Assembly (NCBI RefSeq): GCF_011742165.1
Contig: NZ_JAAQTO010000047.1
Location: 17,568-81,567 of the forward strand
DNA: 64,000 nucleotides
Origin: Billgrantia bachuensis
GTDB taxonomy: Bacteria > Pseudomonadota > Gammaproteobacteria > Pseudomonadales > Halomonadaceae
Direction of reading: 5' to 3'
Under the pieces are notes generated by a model. The model ran no database searches. It was not told the DNA's origin and saw only the letters and a list, made by a program, of their open reading frames with translations. The position numbers were made by a program, and so were the translations under genes. This document shows, in pieces, positions 44,428 to 53,509 of the stretch. Position 1 is the first letter of the stretch, and every line of letters begins with the position of its first letter.

Positions 44428-45978
44428 ATGCCGCGTCCCTCACGATCCCTACCCCAGCGTTCCCTGCTGTTTGGTCTGTTTGGTCTCTCCCTGCTGCCCC
44501 TGGCAGCAGCCGCCGACCGCCCGCTCTCGGTAGTCGCCCCCTGGGAGATCACCGGCACCGACCCGTCGACCTCGGGCTATGTCTACGCCCGCATGCGCGT
44601 CGCCGAGACGCTCGTCGACACCGATGCCGACGGCCAGCCCGCACCGGGGCTGGCGGCGTCCTGGCAGCCCAGCGAAGATGGCCTGACCTGGCGCTTCGCC
44701 CTGCGCGAAGACGTCACCTTTCACGACGGCAGCCCGCTGACGGCGGAAGCCGCAGCCACGAGCCTACAGCATGCCCTTGCCAAGCCGGGCATTCTCGATT
44801 CGGCGCCCGTCACCAGCATCGAGGCCGACGGCAACGAGGTGGTGATTCAGCTCGAAAGCCCCTTCGCACCGCTGCCGGCCCTGCTGGCCCACTCCACCAC
44901 TCTGATCCTCGCCCCGGGCGCCTTTGATGACGAGGGGCGGGTCACCGAGGTGATCGGCACCGGCCCCTACCGGGTGGTGAGCGTGGCGCCCCCGCAGCGG
45001 CTCGACGTGGAGCGCTTCGACGGCTATTGGGGCGAGGTGCCCGCCATCGACAGCGCCAACTACCTGGCGGTGGGTCGCGGCGAAACCCGCGCGTTGATGG
45101 CCGAAAGCGGCGATGCCGATGTGGTGTTCACCCTCGACCCGGCCAGCCGCGCGCGGCTGGAGCGACACGACCGCCTGGCACTGCATGCCGAACCGCTGCC
45201 GCGCACCATCGTGTTCAAGGTCAATGCCGCTCATCCGCTGCTCGAGGACGAGCATGCCCGACAGGCGCTGAGCCTGGCCATCGACCGTGAAGGCATTGCC
45301 GCGGGCCTGCTGCGTGATCCAGAAGCCGCTGCCGCCGAGCTGTTCCCCGCCAGTCTCGGGCCTTGGCACCTCGGCCTCGACGCCAGCGAGGCGCAAGATG
45401 TGGAGCGGGCCCGCGAGCTGCTCGCCGAGCTGGGCTGGGAAGCCAACGGCAGCGGCGTGCTCGAGCGCGACGGCGAACCCTTCGAATTGACCCTGCGCAC
45501 TTTCTCCGACCGCCCCGAGCTGCCGCTGGTAGCCACTGCCCTGCAGGACCAGTGGCGCGAGATCGGCGTTGCGCTGGAAGTCGCCGTAGGCAACGCCAGC
45601 GAGATCCCTTCCGGCCACCGCGACGGCAGCCTGGAGCTGGGCCTGATGGCACGCAACTATGGCCTGGTGCCCGACCCGCTCGGCACCCTGCTCGACGACT
45701 TCGGCGCCGACCCCGAGTCCATGGGCGGCGACTGGGGCGCCATGGGCTGGCGTGACGACGACCTGGCCGGCTGGCTCGACACCCTGCGCCAGGAAGCCGA
45801 CAACGAGTCCCGTATCGAACTCGCGGGTCAGGTGGCACGTCGCCTGAACGAGGCAATGCCGGTCGTGCCCGTGGCCTGGTACCAGCAGACCGCCTCGGTC
45901 AATGCCGAGCTGGAAGGCTTCTCCATCGATCCGCTGGAGCGCAGCTACCGCATCGACGAGCTGAGGTGGAGCGAATGA
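44428..45978 (+). CDS. Opp/Nik-type ABC substrate-binding protein, probably metal- or metallophore-related
   Basis: A 516-aa SBP_bac_5 family protein with a signal peptide (residues 1-28). Family marks: ARMRVAETLVDTDADGQPAPGLAASWQPSEDGLTWRFALREDVTFHDGSPLTA and, later, ARQALSLAIDREGIA. This family carries peptides, nickel or metal-opine complexes. The Zur-like box upstream argues for zinc or zinc-metallophore import (as with CntA/ZrmA-type systems). No opine-synthesis genes (nicotianamine-synthase-like plus dehydrogenase) are in the window. It starts a four-gene overlapping operon. Confidence 0.85.
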   Translation: MPRPSRSLPQRSLLFGLFGLSLLPLAAAADRPLSVVAPWEITGTDPSTSGYVYARMRVAETLVDTDADGQPAPGLAASWQPSEDGLTWRFALREDVTFHDGSPLTAEAAATSLQHALAKPGILDSAPVTSIEADGNEVVIQLESPFAPLPALLAHSTTLILAPGAFDDEGRVTEVIGTGPYRVVSVAPPQRLDVERFDGYWGEVPAIDSANYLAVGRGETRALMAESGDADVVFTLDPASRARLERHDRLALHAEPLPRTIVFKVNAAHPLLEDEHARQALSLAIDREGIAAGLLRDPEAAAAELFPASLGPWHLGLDASEAQDVERARELLAELGWEANGSGVLERDGEPFELTLRTFSDRPELPLVATALQDQWREIGVALEVAVGNASEIPSGHRDGSLELGLMARNYGLVPDPLGTLLDDFGADPESMGGDWGAMGWRDDDLAGWLDTLRQEADNESRIELAGQVARRLNEAMPVVPVAWYQQTASVNAELEGFSIDPLERSYRIDELRWSE

Positions 45979-46958
45979 GCCAAGCGCTGGCATCACGGAC
46001 GACCCCGCGCTGGACGGCAGGCCTGGGCGGTCTGCTGCTGCAGCGCCTGTTCCAGGCCGGGCTGGTGGCATGGATGGTCGGTACCCTGACCTTCGTGCTG
46101 ACCCGCTCGCTGCCCGGCGACATGGCCTACCGCATCGCCGCCGGGCGCTACGGCCACGACATGGTCAATACCAGCGCCGCCGAGGCGGTACGCACCGAGC
46201 TGGCGCTGGACCAGCCGGCGCTGGGCGCCTACTTCGGCTGGCTGTGGGATCTGCTGCAGTTCGATCTGGGCCGCTCACTGGTCAGCGGCGAACCGGTCAT
46301 GGCCGAACTGTGGCATCAGCTCGGCCACTCGCTGGGCCTGGCAGCGATGGCCGTGCTGCTCTCGCTGCTGCTGGGTCCGCCGCTGGGGCTGATCGCCGGG
46401 CTCAAGCCAAACGGTTGGCTGGATCGCGTGAGCGAAGTGGTGGCCAGCATACTGCGCGCCCTGCCGCCTTTCGCCGTGGGCCTGCTGCTGATCCTGATCT
46501 TCTCGGTGTCGCTCGGCTGGTTGCCCGCCGCCGGCCATGGCCGCAGCGCCCATGGCGTGCTTCCGGCACTGACCCTGGCGCTGGCACTGGCCGCCATCTC
46601 CAGCCGGGTGGCGCGCAACGCCATGGCCGACGTATCGCAGTCGGCCTACTACGCCTTCTCGCGCACCAAGGGCCTGGGCGAGCGTCTGAGCTTCCTGCGC
46701 CACGGCCTGCGCAACGCCGCGGTGCCGGTGGTCGCCTATCTCGGCGTGCAGTTCGTCTACCTGATCGAAGGCGTGGTAATCGTCGAGACGCTGTTCGCCT
46801 GGCCCGGCATCGGCCACGCCCTGGTACACGCCATCGTCGCCCGCGACGTGCCGATGATCCAGGGCACCGCCCTGATCATGGGACTGATGTTCGTCGCCCT
46901 GAATACCGTGGTGGACCTGCTCTGCCATTGGCTCGACCCCAGGAGGCGCAGCGCATGA
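45975..46958 (+). CDS. Opp/Nik-type ABC permease 1
   Basis: A 327-aa DppB/NikB-like permease. One N-terminal helix (about 25-45), a periplasmic stretch and a block of five helices, with the binding-protein-dependent transport motif region around RVARNAMADVSQSAYYAFSRTKGLGERLSFLRHGLRNAAVP. Both ends overlap neighbours by 4 nt (ATGA). Confidence 0.9.
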   Translation: MSQALASRTTPRWTAGLGGLLLQRLFQAGLVAWMVGTLTFVLTRSLPGDMAYRIAAGRYGHDMVNTSAAEAVRTELALDQPALGAYFGWLWDLLQFDLGRSLVSGEPVMAELWHQLGHSLGLAAMAVLLSLLLGPPLGLIAGLKPNGWLDRVSEVVASILRALPPFAVGLLLILIFSVSLGWLPAAGHGRSAHGVLPALTLALALAAISSRVARNAMADVSQSAYYAFSRTKGLGERLSFLRHGLRNAAVPVVAYLGVQFVYLIEGVVIVETLFAWPGIGHALVHAIVARDVPMIQGTALIMGLMFVALNTVVDLLCHWLDPRRRSA

Positions 46959-47782
46959 ACACGCTAGCCATGACTCCCGCCCGCCGTTGGATGCTGCCTG
47001 CGCTCAGCGGCCGGCAGCGGCTCGGCGCCGCACTGCTCGTCCTGCTGCTCGCCTTTGCCTGGCTGGTGCCCTGGCTCTCCGATGCCGACCCCGCGCGCCA
47101 GCAGCTCACCCGCATCCTGCAGCTGCCGTCGCTTGCCGAACCGCTGGGGACCGACCACCTGGGCCGCAGCCTGCTGGCCCGGCTGGCGTCCGCCGTGCAA
47201 CTCTCGTTCGGCATGGCCCTGCTCAGCGTAGTCAGCGCCGCCGTGCCGGGCTTGGTCCTCGGCGTCATCGCCGGCTGGCGCGGTGGCTGGCTCGACCGCG
47301 TGCTGGGCAGCCTGGCCGATGCCTGCCTGGCCCTGCCCGGCCTGCTGCTGGTGCTGCTGCTGGTAGCCATTGCCCCGGGCAACTTCTGGGCGCTCTACGT
47401 CGGCATTTCACTGGTGCTGTGGATCGAGTACTTCCGCGTGGTCAGGGCTCGCACGCGGATATTGGTAACGACTCCCCAGCTCGAGGCAAGCCGGCTGCTC
47501 GGCTTCGGCCCGCTCTATCTGTTCCGACGCCACCTGTGGCCGGAGCTCGCACCGCAGGTGCTGACCCTGGCCGCCTTCGGCGCCGCCAGCGCGATACTCG
47601 CCATGGCCGCGCTGGGCTTCGTCAGCGTCGGCCTGCGCCCGCCCACCGCCGAGCTGGGGCTGATGATGATCGAGCTGCTGCCCTACTACCACGAGGCGCC
47701 CTGGGCCATGGCCCAGCCGATCGTGGTGCTGTTCGTGCTGGTGTTGAGCCTGAACCTGCTGGCAGGAAGGGATCCCAGATGA
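46955..47782 (+). CDS. Opp/Nik-type ABC permease 2
   Basis: A 275-aa DppC/NikC-like permease with the segment LGTDHLGRSLLARLASAVQLSF (about residues 65-86) and the EASRLLGFGPLYLFRRHLWPELAP EAA-type loop that contacts the ATPase. Overlaps both neighbours by 4 nt. Confidence 0.9.
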   Translation: MNTLAMTPARRWMLPALSGRQRLGAALLVLLLAFAWLVPWLSDADPARQQLTRILQLPSLAEPLGTDHLGRSLLARLASAVQLSFGMALLSVVSAAVPGLVLGVIAGWRGGWLDRVLGSLADACLALPGLLLVLLLVAIAPGNFWALYVGISLVLWIEYFRVVRARTRILVTTPQLEASRLLGFGPLYLFRRHLWPELAPQVLTLAAFGAASAILAMAALGFVSVGLRPPTAELGLMMIELLPYYHEAPWAMAQPIVVLFVLVLSLNLLAGRDPR

Positions 47783-49215
47783 GTACTGACTTGCTTCAAG
47801 CCAGGGACCTGACGATCCGGGGCGAGGGTGTCACGATTGCGCCTTTCTCCTGTTCGCTCGGCCCCGGTGACCGCCTGACCCTGCTCGGCGAAACCGGCTC
47901 GGGCAAGAGCCTGATCGCCCAGGCCATCATGGGCACGCTGCCGAAGGGGCTCTGCGCCCAGGGCCGGCTCGTCATCGATGGCGAGGCGTTCGATGCCGCC
48001 GACAGCACGTCGCGCCGCGCATTGTGGGGCCGCCGCCTGGCGCTGCTGCCCCAGGAGCCCTGGCATGCACTGGACCCGACCATGCGCGCCGTCTCCCAGG
48101 TTGCCGAGAGCCACCGCCACGTGGCTGGGCGCGACCGCCGCGCCGCCTTCCAGGCCGCCTGGTCCGACCTGACCGAGCTGGGCCTGGCCGAGGCCGGCAG
48201 CAAACTGCCCGGCGAACTCTCCGGCGGCATGGCGCAGCGCGTGGCCTTTGCCGCCGCCAGTGCCGGCGGCGCCCCCATCGTGATCGCCGACGAGCCCACC
48301 AAGGGGCTCGATGCGCCGCGCCGGGACGCGGTGGTCGAACTGCTGGCGCGCACGCCCGAGGCCGCCGGCGCCTTGCTCACCATTACCCACGATATCGACG
48401 TGGCCCGCCGGCTGGGTGGCGAGGTAGTCATCCTGCGCCAGGGCCAGGTGGTCGAGCGCGGCCCGGCCCAGCAAGTACTCACCGACCCGCAGAGCGAGTA
48501 CGGCCAACGGCTGCTGGCTGCCGAGCCCAGCCGCTGGCCACTCCCGAAGCCGTTGGGCGAGCGCCAGGCACCGGTCATAAGCGCCAGCGGCCTGGCCAAG
48601 ACTCGCGGCGGTCGCGAGCTGTTCCGCGACCTTTCGCTCACGATCGTCCCCGGCGAGATCGTCGGCGTGGTCGGCCCGTCCGGCTGCGGCAAGAGTACCC
48701 TGGGCGACATGCTGCTGGGTGTGACGCGTGCCGATAACGGCGAGATCGACCGGGCACAGGGTCATACGCTCGGTTTCCAGAAGCTCTATCAGGATCCGCC
48801 GGCGGCTTTCTCGCCGCACTGGCGGCTCTCCCGCCTGCTCGACGACCTGGTGCGCCGCCATCGGTTGGATCGCGCCGCTATCCCGCCACTGATGGCGCGT
48901 CTGGGGCTCGACGAGAATCTGCTGGGGCGTCGCCCCGGCGAGATCTCGGGCGGCGAGCTGCAGCGCTTCGCCATCCTGCGCGTCCTGCTGCTCGAGCCGT
49001 GCTTCCTGTTCGCCGACGAGCCCACTTCGCGGCTCGACCCCATCACCCAGCGGCAGACGTTGGAGCTGCTGGTGGAGCTGGCCCGCGAGCGGCATTGCGG
49101 GGTGATGCTGGTGAGTCACGATCCGGCGCTGATCGAGCGGATCTGCGACAAGCGGATCTCCCTCGAGGCCACTCCCAGCGTGGCAAAACGGGAGCTCGAC
49201 CCGGTCATGGCTTGA
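47779..49215 (+). CDS. Fused tandem ABC ATPase (DppD-DppF / CntD-CntF type)
   Basis: A 478-aa protein with two complete nucleotide-binding domains. Domain 1: Walker A GETGSGKS (about residues 38-45), signature LSGGMAQRVA, Walker B VIADEPTKGLD. Domain 2: Walker A GPSGCGKST (about 299-307), signature ISGGELQRFA, Walker B FLFADEPTSRLD. The fusion supplies both ATPases for the two permeases. A strong terminator follows at 49248-49277. Confidence 0.92.
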   Translation: MSTDLLQARDLTIRGEGVTIAPFSCSLGPGDRLTLLGETGSGKSLIAQAIMGTLPKGLCAQGRLVIDGEAFDAADSTSRRALWGRRLALLPQEPWHALDPTMRAVSQVAESHRHVAGRDRRAAFQAAWSDLTELGLAEAGSKLPGELSGGMAQRVAFAAASAGGAPIVIADEPTKGLDAPRRDAVVELLARTPEAAGALLTITHDIDVARRLGGEVVILRQGQVVERGPAQQVLTDPQSEYGQRLLAAEPSRWPLPKPLGERQAPVISASGLAKTRGGRELFRDLSLTIVPGEIVGVVGPSGCGKSTLGDMLLGVTRADNGEIDRAQGHTLGFQKLYQDPPAAFSPHWRLSRLLDDLVRRHRLDRAAIPPLMARLGLDENLLGRRPGEISGGELQRFAILRVLLLEPCFLFADEPTSRLDPITQRQTLELLVELARERHCGVMLVSHDPALIERICDKRISLEATPSVAKRELDPVMA

Positions 49216-49247
49216 AGCGCCAGGGTCCTTTCGAACGAGCCCAAACG

Positions 49248-49277
49248 AACGACGCCCCGCATGTGCGGGGCGTCGTT
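49248..49277. terminator. Bidirectional Rho-independent terminator
   Basis: Perfect 13-bp stem AACGACGCCCCGC / GCGGGGCGTCGTT with a 4-nt loop (ATGT), between the convergent ATPase and carboxypeptidase genes. T-rich sequence follows on the plus side. Confidence 0.85.
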
Positions 49278-49295
49278 CTTACGGTCAAGCATCGC

Positions 49296-50606
49296 TCAGT
49301 TATGGGCGACCACCATGCAGTCCATGCCTTGGGCACGCAGGCTGTTGCAAGCCGAATGCGCATCGCTCTCCTGCAGGTCGACCAGGCGAGCACGAAACAC
49401 ACGCCGCTCGCCGTCCGATTGCGCCACGGACACACGCACGTCGTGCAACAGGCTGGCCAACTGGTCGGCGGCACGCGTTGCCAGGTGGCGCGCCTGATCG
49501 GCGTCGTTGAAGGCACCGACCTGCACGGCCCAACTGCCACCACTGCCGCTGGAGGCGCGAGGGGAATCGGCCTGGGCGATCAGGGCGCGAATCGGATCGT
49601 CGGCGGAGCCCATTTCGATGTCCATTTCGGACTGGAAGGAGAGCTGGCGCTCCAAGCCGGCGGCCATCTGGCCGCTACTCGTCTCCGGAGCGGCCGCCAA
49701 CTGCTGGGCCGAGGGTGGCGGGCTCTCAGGCAGCTCCATGCGATCGCCCAACACATCGGCCCGGGCAATCCAGTCGCCGCGCTGCAGCATGGAGAGCCGG
49801 GCGAAACCGCGATCGAGCAGGTCACTCATGTGGGTATCGCGCGAAGCCGCAGTGAACCCACCCATCACTACCGAGACGATTCGGCGGTTGTCGCGGATCG
49901 CCGAAGTCGCCACGTTGAAGCCGGAAGCGCGAATGAAGCCGGTCTTGAGGCCGTCGGCGCCGGGGTAGTTGCGCACCAGCCGATTGTGGCTGGTATGCGT
50001 GGTACCGCGGTAGGTGAAGCTCTGGGTCGAGAAGTAGTGATAATACTGCGGGAAATCCTGCATCACCCGGATCGACAGGGTGGCCATGTCACGTGCCGTG
50101 GTAACCTGGGCGTTGTCCGGCAGGCCGGAAGCGTTGCGGAAAACGGTACTGGTCATGCCCAGCTCGTTGGCACGCTGGGTCATCATGCGCCCGAAGTTGG
50201 ATTCGGTGTTGCCCAGCGCCTCGGCCACCACCACCGCAACGTCGTTGGCGGAACGCACCACCAGCGCCTTGATGGCGTCCTCCACCGCGATGGTGCTACC
50301 CGCCGAGAGCCACAGCTTGGAAGCGGGCATGGAAGCGGCATGGGACGATACCGGTAGCGGCTGATTCATATGCATGCTGCCGTTCTCGAGCGCTTCGAAC
50401 AGCATGTAGAGCGTCATCATCTTGGTCAACGAGGCGGGATAGCGCGTGGCGTCCGCATTCTCGGCGTGCAGCACGTCGCCACTCTCGACATCGATGACAA
50501 TGGCCGCATAGCGGGGGTTGGCCTGCGCCGTACTGACCAGTAACAGTTGGATACAGAACAAAAGAAAGATAGCCACACCGAGGTTGTGTCGGTTGTAGGA
50601 GCGCAT
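49296..50606 (-). CDS. D-alanyl-D-alanine carboxypeptidase with C-terminal SPOR domain
   Basis: A 436-aa peptidase S11 family enzyme. Signal peptide residues 1-29. Active-site motifs: SLTK (Ser59-Lys62), SAN (about 119-121) and KTG in DGLKTGFIRASG (about 220). A C-terminal SPOR domain (about residues 358-434, WAVQVGAFNDADQARHLAT ... RVFRARLVD) would bind denuded glycan at septa. It trims the terminal D-Ala from murein pentapeptides. It lacks the C-terminal amphipathic anchor of DacA, the SPOR domain taking its place. Confidence 0.9.
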   Translation of the reverse strand: MRSYNRHNLGVAIFLLFCIQLLLVSTAQANPRYAAIVIDVESGDVLHAENADATRYPASLTKMMTLYMLFEALENGSMHMNQPLPVSSHAASMPASKLWLSAGSTIAVEDAIKALVVRSANDVAVVVAEALGNTESNFGRMMTQRANELGMTSTVFRNASGLPDNAQVTTARDMATLSIRVMQDFPQYYHYFSTQSFTYRGTTHTSHNRLVRNYPGADGLKTGFIRASGFNVATSAIRDNRRIVSVVMGGFTAASRDTHMSDLLDRGFARLSMLQRGDWIARADVLGDRMELPESPPPSAQQLAAAPETSSGQMAAGLERQLSFQSEMDIEMGSADDPIRALIAQADSPRASSGSGGSWAVQVGAFNDADQARHLATRAADQLASLLHDVRVSVAQSDGERRVFRARLVDLQESDAHSACNSLRAQGMDCMVVAHN

Positions 50607-50790
50607 GACGAAGACCTCTGGTTCCCTTGTGATTCCCTGTGGCCCGATTCTGAAGCGGACCTAGATCCAGTATGGCCGCTAACGGAGCGGTTTACAGCCG
50701 GAATAGCGAGTTTTTTCATCGTTATACCGGCTGCTTCCATCAAGCTTTTATTTATTAACTATCTGGAATAACGATTGCTGGCTTTCCAAC

Positions 50791-52017
50791 TCAGCCAGGC
50801 AACTCCCAGACCGGAAAGGGATCGGACAGCGAACCCCAGGCCTGAGGGCCATCCGCCAGTTCGGCATCGCCGATCAGGCAGGCATCCAACGCCTCGCGTA
50901 TCCTCGCCTCGTTGAGGTTCTGCCCGATGAAAACCAGCTCCTGGCGCATGTCGCCAAAGGGCTCTTCCCACTGCTCCATGATGTATCCGCGGCTCTCAGG
51001 ATCCGTGGGCCAGCGCGACTCGGGAACTGCCTTCCAGAACATGCCGGCGAAGCCATAGTGGGCAATACCGCCCGCCTGGCTCCACTGCCCAGCGAACTCC
51101 GGCCGCGTTGCAAGCCAGAAGAAGCCCTTCGAGCGCAGTAGCTTGCCGCCGAACCAGTCGCCATGCAACAGCTCGTGAAACTTCTGTGGATGAAAGGGGC
51201 GCCTGGCGCGATAGACGAAGCTCGAAATGCCGTATTCCTCGGTCTCGGGCACATGCTCGCCTCGCAGCTCCTTGAGCCACCCTGGTGCGAGCCGTGCTCG
51301 CTCGAAACTGAAGCGGCCGGTATCGAGCACCGCGTCGAGCGCCACCTGGCCATTGGCCATGGGGATCAACTCGGCATCGGGATTGAGCGTTCGCAGCACG
51401 GCTTTGACCTCGGCCAACTGCGCCTCGTCGATCAGATCGGTCTTGCTGACCAACAGCACGTCACAGAACTCGATCTGGTCGACCAGCAGGTCGGCCACGT
51501 TGCGCAGATCCTCCTCGCCAAGGCTCTCACCCGCTTCGGCCAGCGATTTCGCCTCGTGGTACTGTTCGAGGAAATTGGCGCCATCGACCACCGTGACCAG
51601 GGTATCCAGCCGGGCGACATTGGAGAGGCTCTGCCCCTGCTCGTCCTCGAAGGTAAAAGTTTCCGCCACCGGCAGCGGTTCGGAAATGCCAGTGGATTCG
51701 ATCACCAGATAGTCGAAGCGCCCTTCCTGGGCCAGCCGGTTCACCTCGATCAGCAGATCCTCGCGCAAGGTGCAGCAGATACAGCCGTTGCTCATCTCCA
51801 CCAGGCGTTCCTCGGCCCGATTGAGGGCAACTTCGCCCTCCTGGCTGCCTGGACCGCCCCGCACCAGGGCGGCATCGATGTTCACCTCGCTCATGTCGTT
51901 GACGATCACCGCCACCCGACGCCCCTCCCGGTTGGCCAGGATATGGTTGAGCAGGGTGGTCTTGCCGGCCCCGAGAAAGCCGGACAGTACGGTAACGGGC
52001 AAGGCATTGTGGGGCAT
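50791..52017 (-). CDS. zigA: COG0523 GTPase, zinc metallochaperone (ZigA/YciC-like, CobW family)
   Basis: A 408-aa G3E GTPase. Walker [10 protein letters not shown] (residues 13-21), the metal-binding GCICC motif (Cys79-x-Cys81-Cys82), and the guanine-specificity SKTD motif near residue 200; a CobW C-terminal domain follows. COG0523 proteins of the Zur-regulated subgroup move zinc to client proteins in scarcity. The ATG at 52017 overlaps the dksA2 stop (ATGA). The pairing with a zinc-free DksA and the Zur box upstream of dksA2 supports the zinc role. Confidence 0.9.
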   Translation of the reverse strand: MPHNALPVTVLSGFLGAGKTTLLNHILANREGRRVAVIVNDMSEVNIDAALVRGGPGSQEGEVALNRAEERLVEMSNGCICCTLREDLLIEVNRLAQEGRFDYLVIESTGISEPLPVAETFTFEDEQGQSLSNVARLDTLVTVVDGANFLEQYHEAKSLAEAGESLGEEDLRNVADLLVDQIEFCDVLLVSKTDLIDEAQLAEVKAVLRTLNPDAELIPMANGQVALDAVLDTGRFSFERARLAPGWLKELRGEHVPETEEYGISSFVYRARRPFHPQKFHELLHGDWFGGKLLRSKGFFWLATRPEFAGQWSQAGGIAHYGFAGMFWKAVPESRWPTDPESRGYIMEQWEEPFGDMRQELVFIGQNLNEARIREALDACLIGDAELADGPQAWGSLSDPFPVWELPG

Positions 52018-52445
52018 CACTGGTCTCCTCGTAGCTTGCTGTAGTGGTGTTCGCGCTTCTCCTGGCGCTCCTTGGCCTCCAGGCACAGCTCTGCGGTTGG
52101 CCGCAGCATCAGCCGCGCCAGGCCGATGGGTTGCCCGGTTTCGGCGCAGTAGCCGTAATCGCCCGCCTCGATACACCGTAGCGCCTGGGCAATCTTGCGC
52201 AGCAGGCGCGTCTCACGGTCGGCCTGACGCAGCAACAGCCGCAGTTCCTCCTCTACGGCGGCGCGATCGAGCTCGTCGCCACTGCGTTCGTTGTCGGCCA
52301 CGGCCTTGCGCACCTCGTCAAGGTGCGCCTCCACCTCGGCCTGCTCGGCCAGCAGGCGAGCCTGGAAGAAGGCCAACTGCTCATCATTCATGTATGCCTC
52401 TTCAGGCATGGCCAGCAGTCGCTGCGCCCGGGGATCGGCCTGCAT
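52017..52445 (-). CDS. dksA2: Zinc-independent DksA paralogue (DksA2)
   Basis: A 142-aa DksA-family protein: coiled-coil region with acidic tip (about residues 30-90) and a C-terminal zinc-ribbon region in which only two of the four expected cysteines remain (Cys100 and Cys121; Thr103 and Ala124 replace the others). This is the pattern of Pseudomonas aeruginosa DksA2, which replaces the zinc-containing DksA on RNA polymerase when zinc is scarce. A Zur box lies 25 bp upstream, and the COG0523 GTPase gene overlaps its stop. Confidence 0.9.
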   Translation of the reverse strand: MQADPRAQRLLAMPEEAYMNDEQLAFFQARLLAEQAEVEAHLDEVRKAVADNERSGDELDRAAVEEELRLLLRQADRETRLLRKIAQALRCIEAGDYGYCAETGQPIGLARLMLRPTAELCLEAKERQEKREHHYSKLRGDQ

Positions 52446-52469
52446 GGGAACTCTCTCCTCAAATTAGAT

Positions 52470-52484
52470 GTTATAACATAACAA
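52470..52484 (-). promoter_or_regulatory. Zur box upstream of dksA2
   Basis: On the minus strand TGTTATGTTATAACA, 25 bp before the dksA2 start, matches the Zur consensus in both halves. Confidence 0.85.
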
Positions 52485-52558
52485 ATAATATTCGCAGCAT
52501 TCTTTCAATTCGAGACCCCTGCAGGCGGAAATACCATGAACACGAAGCGAACTATTCT

Positions 52559-52628
52559 TAGGCAACTTCTTGCGCAACGGGCAAGAAGTTGCCTGCCCTA
52601 GGCAACTTCTTGCCTAATTTTAATTAGG
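52559..52628. repeat. Three alternating 13-15-bp repeats plus adjoining palindrome upstream of hcp
   Basis: GGCAACTTCTTGC occurs at 52561-52573 and again at 52601-52613, with its exact reverse complement at 52581-52593. The three starts are spaced by exactly 20 bp and the gaps are 7 nt each, so the middle copy could pair with either flank in a 14-bp hairpin. CCTAATT/AATTAGG (52613-52628) follows. Function unknown; candidates are an operator array, a riboregulatory switch or a palindromic repeat element. Confidence 0.85.
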
Positions 52629-52748
52629 TGCCTGAGGGAAGAAACACCTATCCTGCTAACTGCGCTGCGTTTTTCCGTTTCAGGCATGCTTTCTGCTCTA
52701 ACTGGACTGTCCATCGGGACATACATTCACATCGTCAAGGAGCAGACC

Positions 52749-53267
52749 ATGCCAACTCCCTGCTATATCAGCATCGAAGGCCAGACCCAGGGCAACATCA
52801 CCGCGGGTGCCTTCACTCCGGATTCCGTCGGCAACATCTACGTGGAAGGCCACGAAGACGAGATGCTGGTCCAGGAGTTCAAGCACGTCGTGACCGTACC
52901 CACCGACCCGCAGTCCGGCCAGCCCTCCGGCCAGCGCGCCCACAAGCCGTTCGTCTTCACCGTTGCGCTGAACAAATCCGTGCCGCTGATGTACAACGCC
53001 CTGGCTTCCGGCGAGATGCTGCCCAACGTCGAGCTGAAGTGGTACCGCACTTCGGTCGAGGGCAAGCAGGAGCACTTCTTCACCACCACCCTGACCGACG
53101 CCACCATCGTCGACATCAACCTGCGCATGCCGCATGCCCAGGATGCCACCAAGGCCGAGTTCACCCAGCTGATGGATGTCTCGCTGGCCTACCGCAAGAT
53201 CGACTGGGAGCACACCGTCGCCGGCACCTCCGGTTCCGACGACTGGCGCGCCCCGTCCGAGGCGTAA
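52749..53267 (+). CDS. hcp: Hcp-family type VI secretion tube protein (isolated gene)
   Basis: A 172-aa Hcp protein (PCYISIEGQTQGNITAGAF ... LVQEFKHVVTVPTDPQSGQPSGQRAHKPFVFT ... FFTTTLTDATIVDINLRMP). Hcp forms the hexameric ring stack of the T6SS tube and can carry effectors. AAGGAG precedes the ATG at 52749. No other T6SS gene lies in the window, so it would serve an apparatus encoded elsewhere. No C-terminal effector extension is present. Confidence 0.93.
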   Translation: MPTPCYISIEGQTQGNITAGAFTPDSVGNIYVEGHEDEMLVQEFKHVVTVPTDPQSGQPSGQRAHKPFVFTVALNKSVPLMYNALASGEMLPNVELKWYRTSVEGKQEHFFTTTLTDATIVDINLRMPHAQDATKAEFTQLMDVSLAYRKIDWEHTVAGTSGSDDWRAPSEA

Positions 53268-53283
53268 TGGCCGAGTGCCTGAC

Positions 53284-53310
53284 GCCCCCGCCCGCTTGTC
53301 GGGTGGGGGC
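53284..53310 (+). terminator. Possible terminator hairpin after hcp
   Basis: GCCCCCGCCCG pairs with CGGGTGGGGGC (one G-T pair) over a 5-nt loop. No T tract follows, so it may act weakly or with Rho. Confidence 0.4.
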
Positions 53311-53509
53311 ATATGCATGAGTGAGGCGAAGGACACGAACGGTCATGCCCCCATCCGCTTCTCTCCTCCATAGTATGAAAAAGTGCCTCGATGACGTCTA
53401 CGCGCCTGAGTTGTTCCAAGGTAGCGGCAGGTTAGGTCGCATTCATTTAATTATTACTAATAACCAATATCGCATAATCCAATATCGCACTGAGCCAGGG
53501 CGAATCAGT

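Larger units (their letters stand above)
52446..52748. other. Divergent control region between dksA2 and hcp
   Basis: 303 bp holding the Zur box of dksA2 (52470-52484), an alternating repeat array (52559-52614) and a palindrome (52613-52628). No gene is seen. Confidence 0.7.

Noticed and set aside
52749..53267. A type VI secretion cluster around hcp
   Set aside because: Neighbours are zinc- and iron-related genes; no tss/vgr genes are present in the window.
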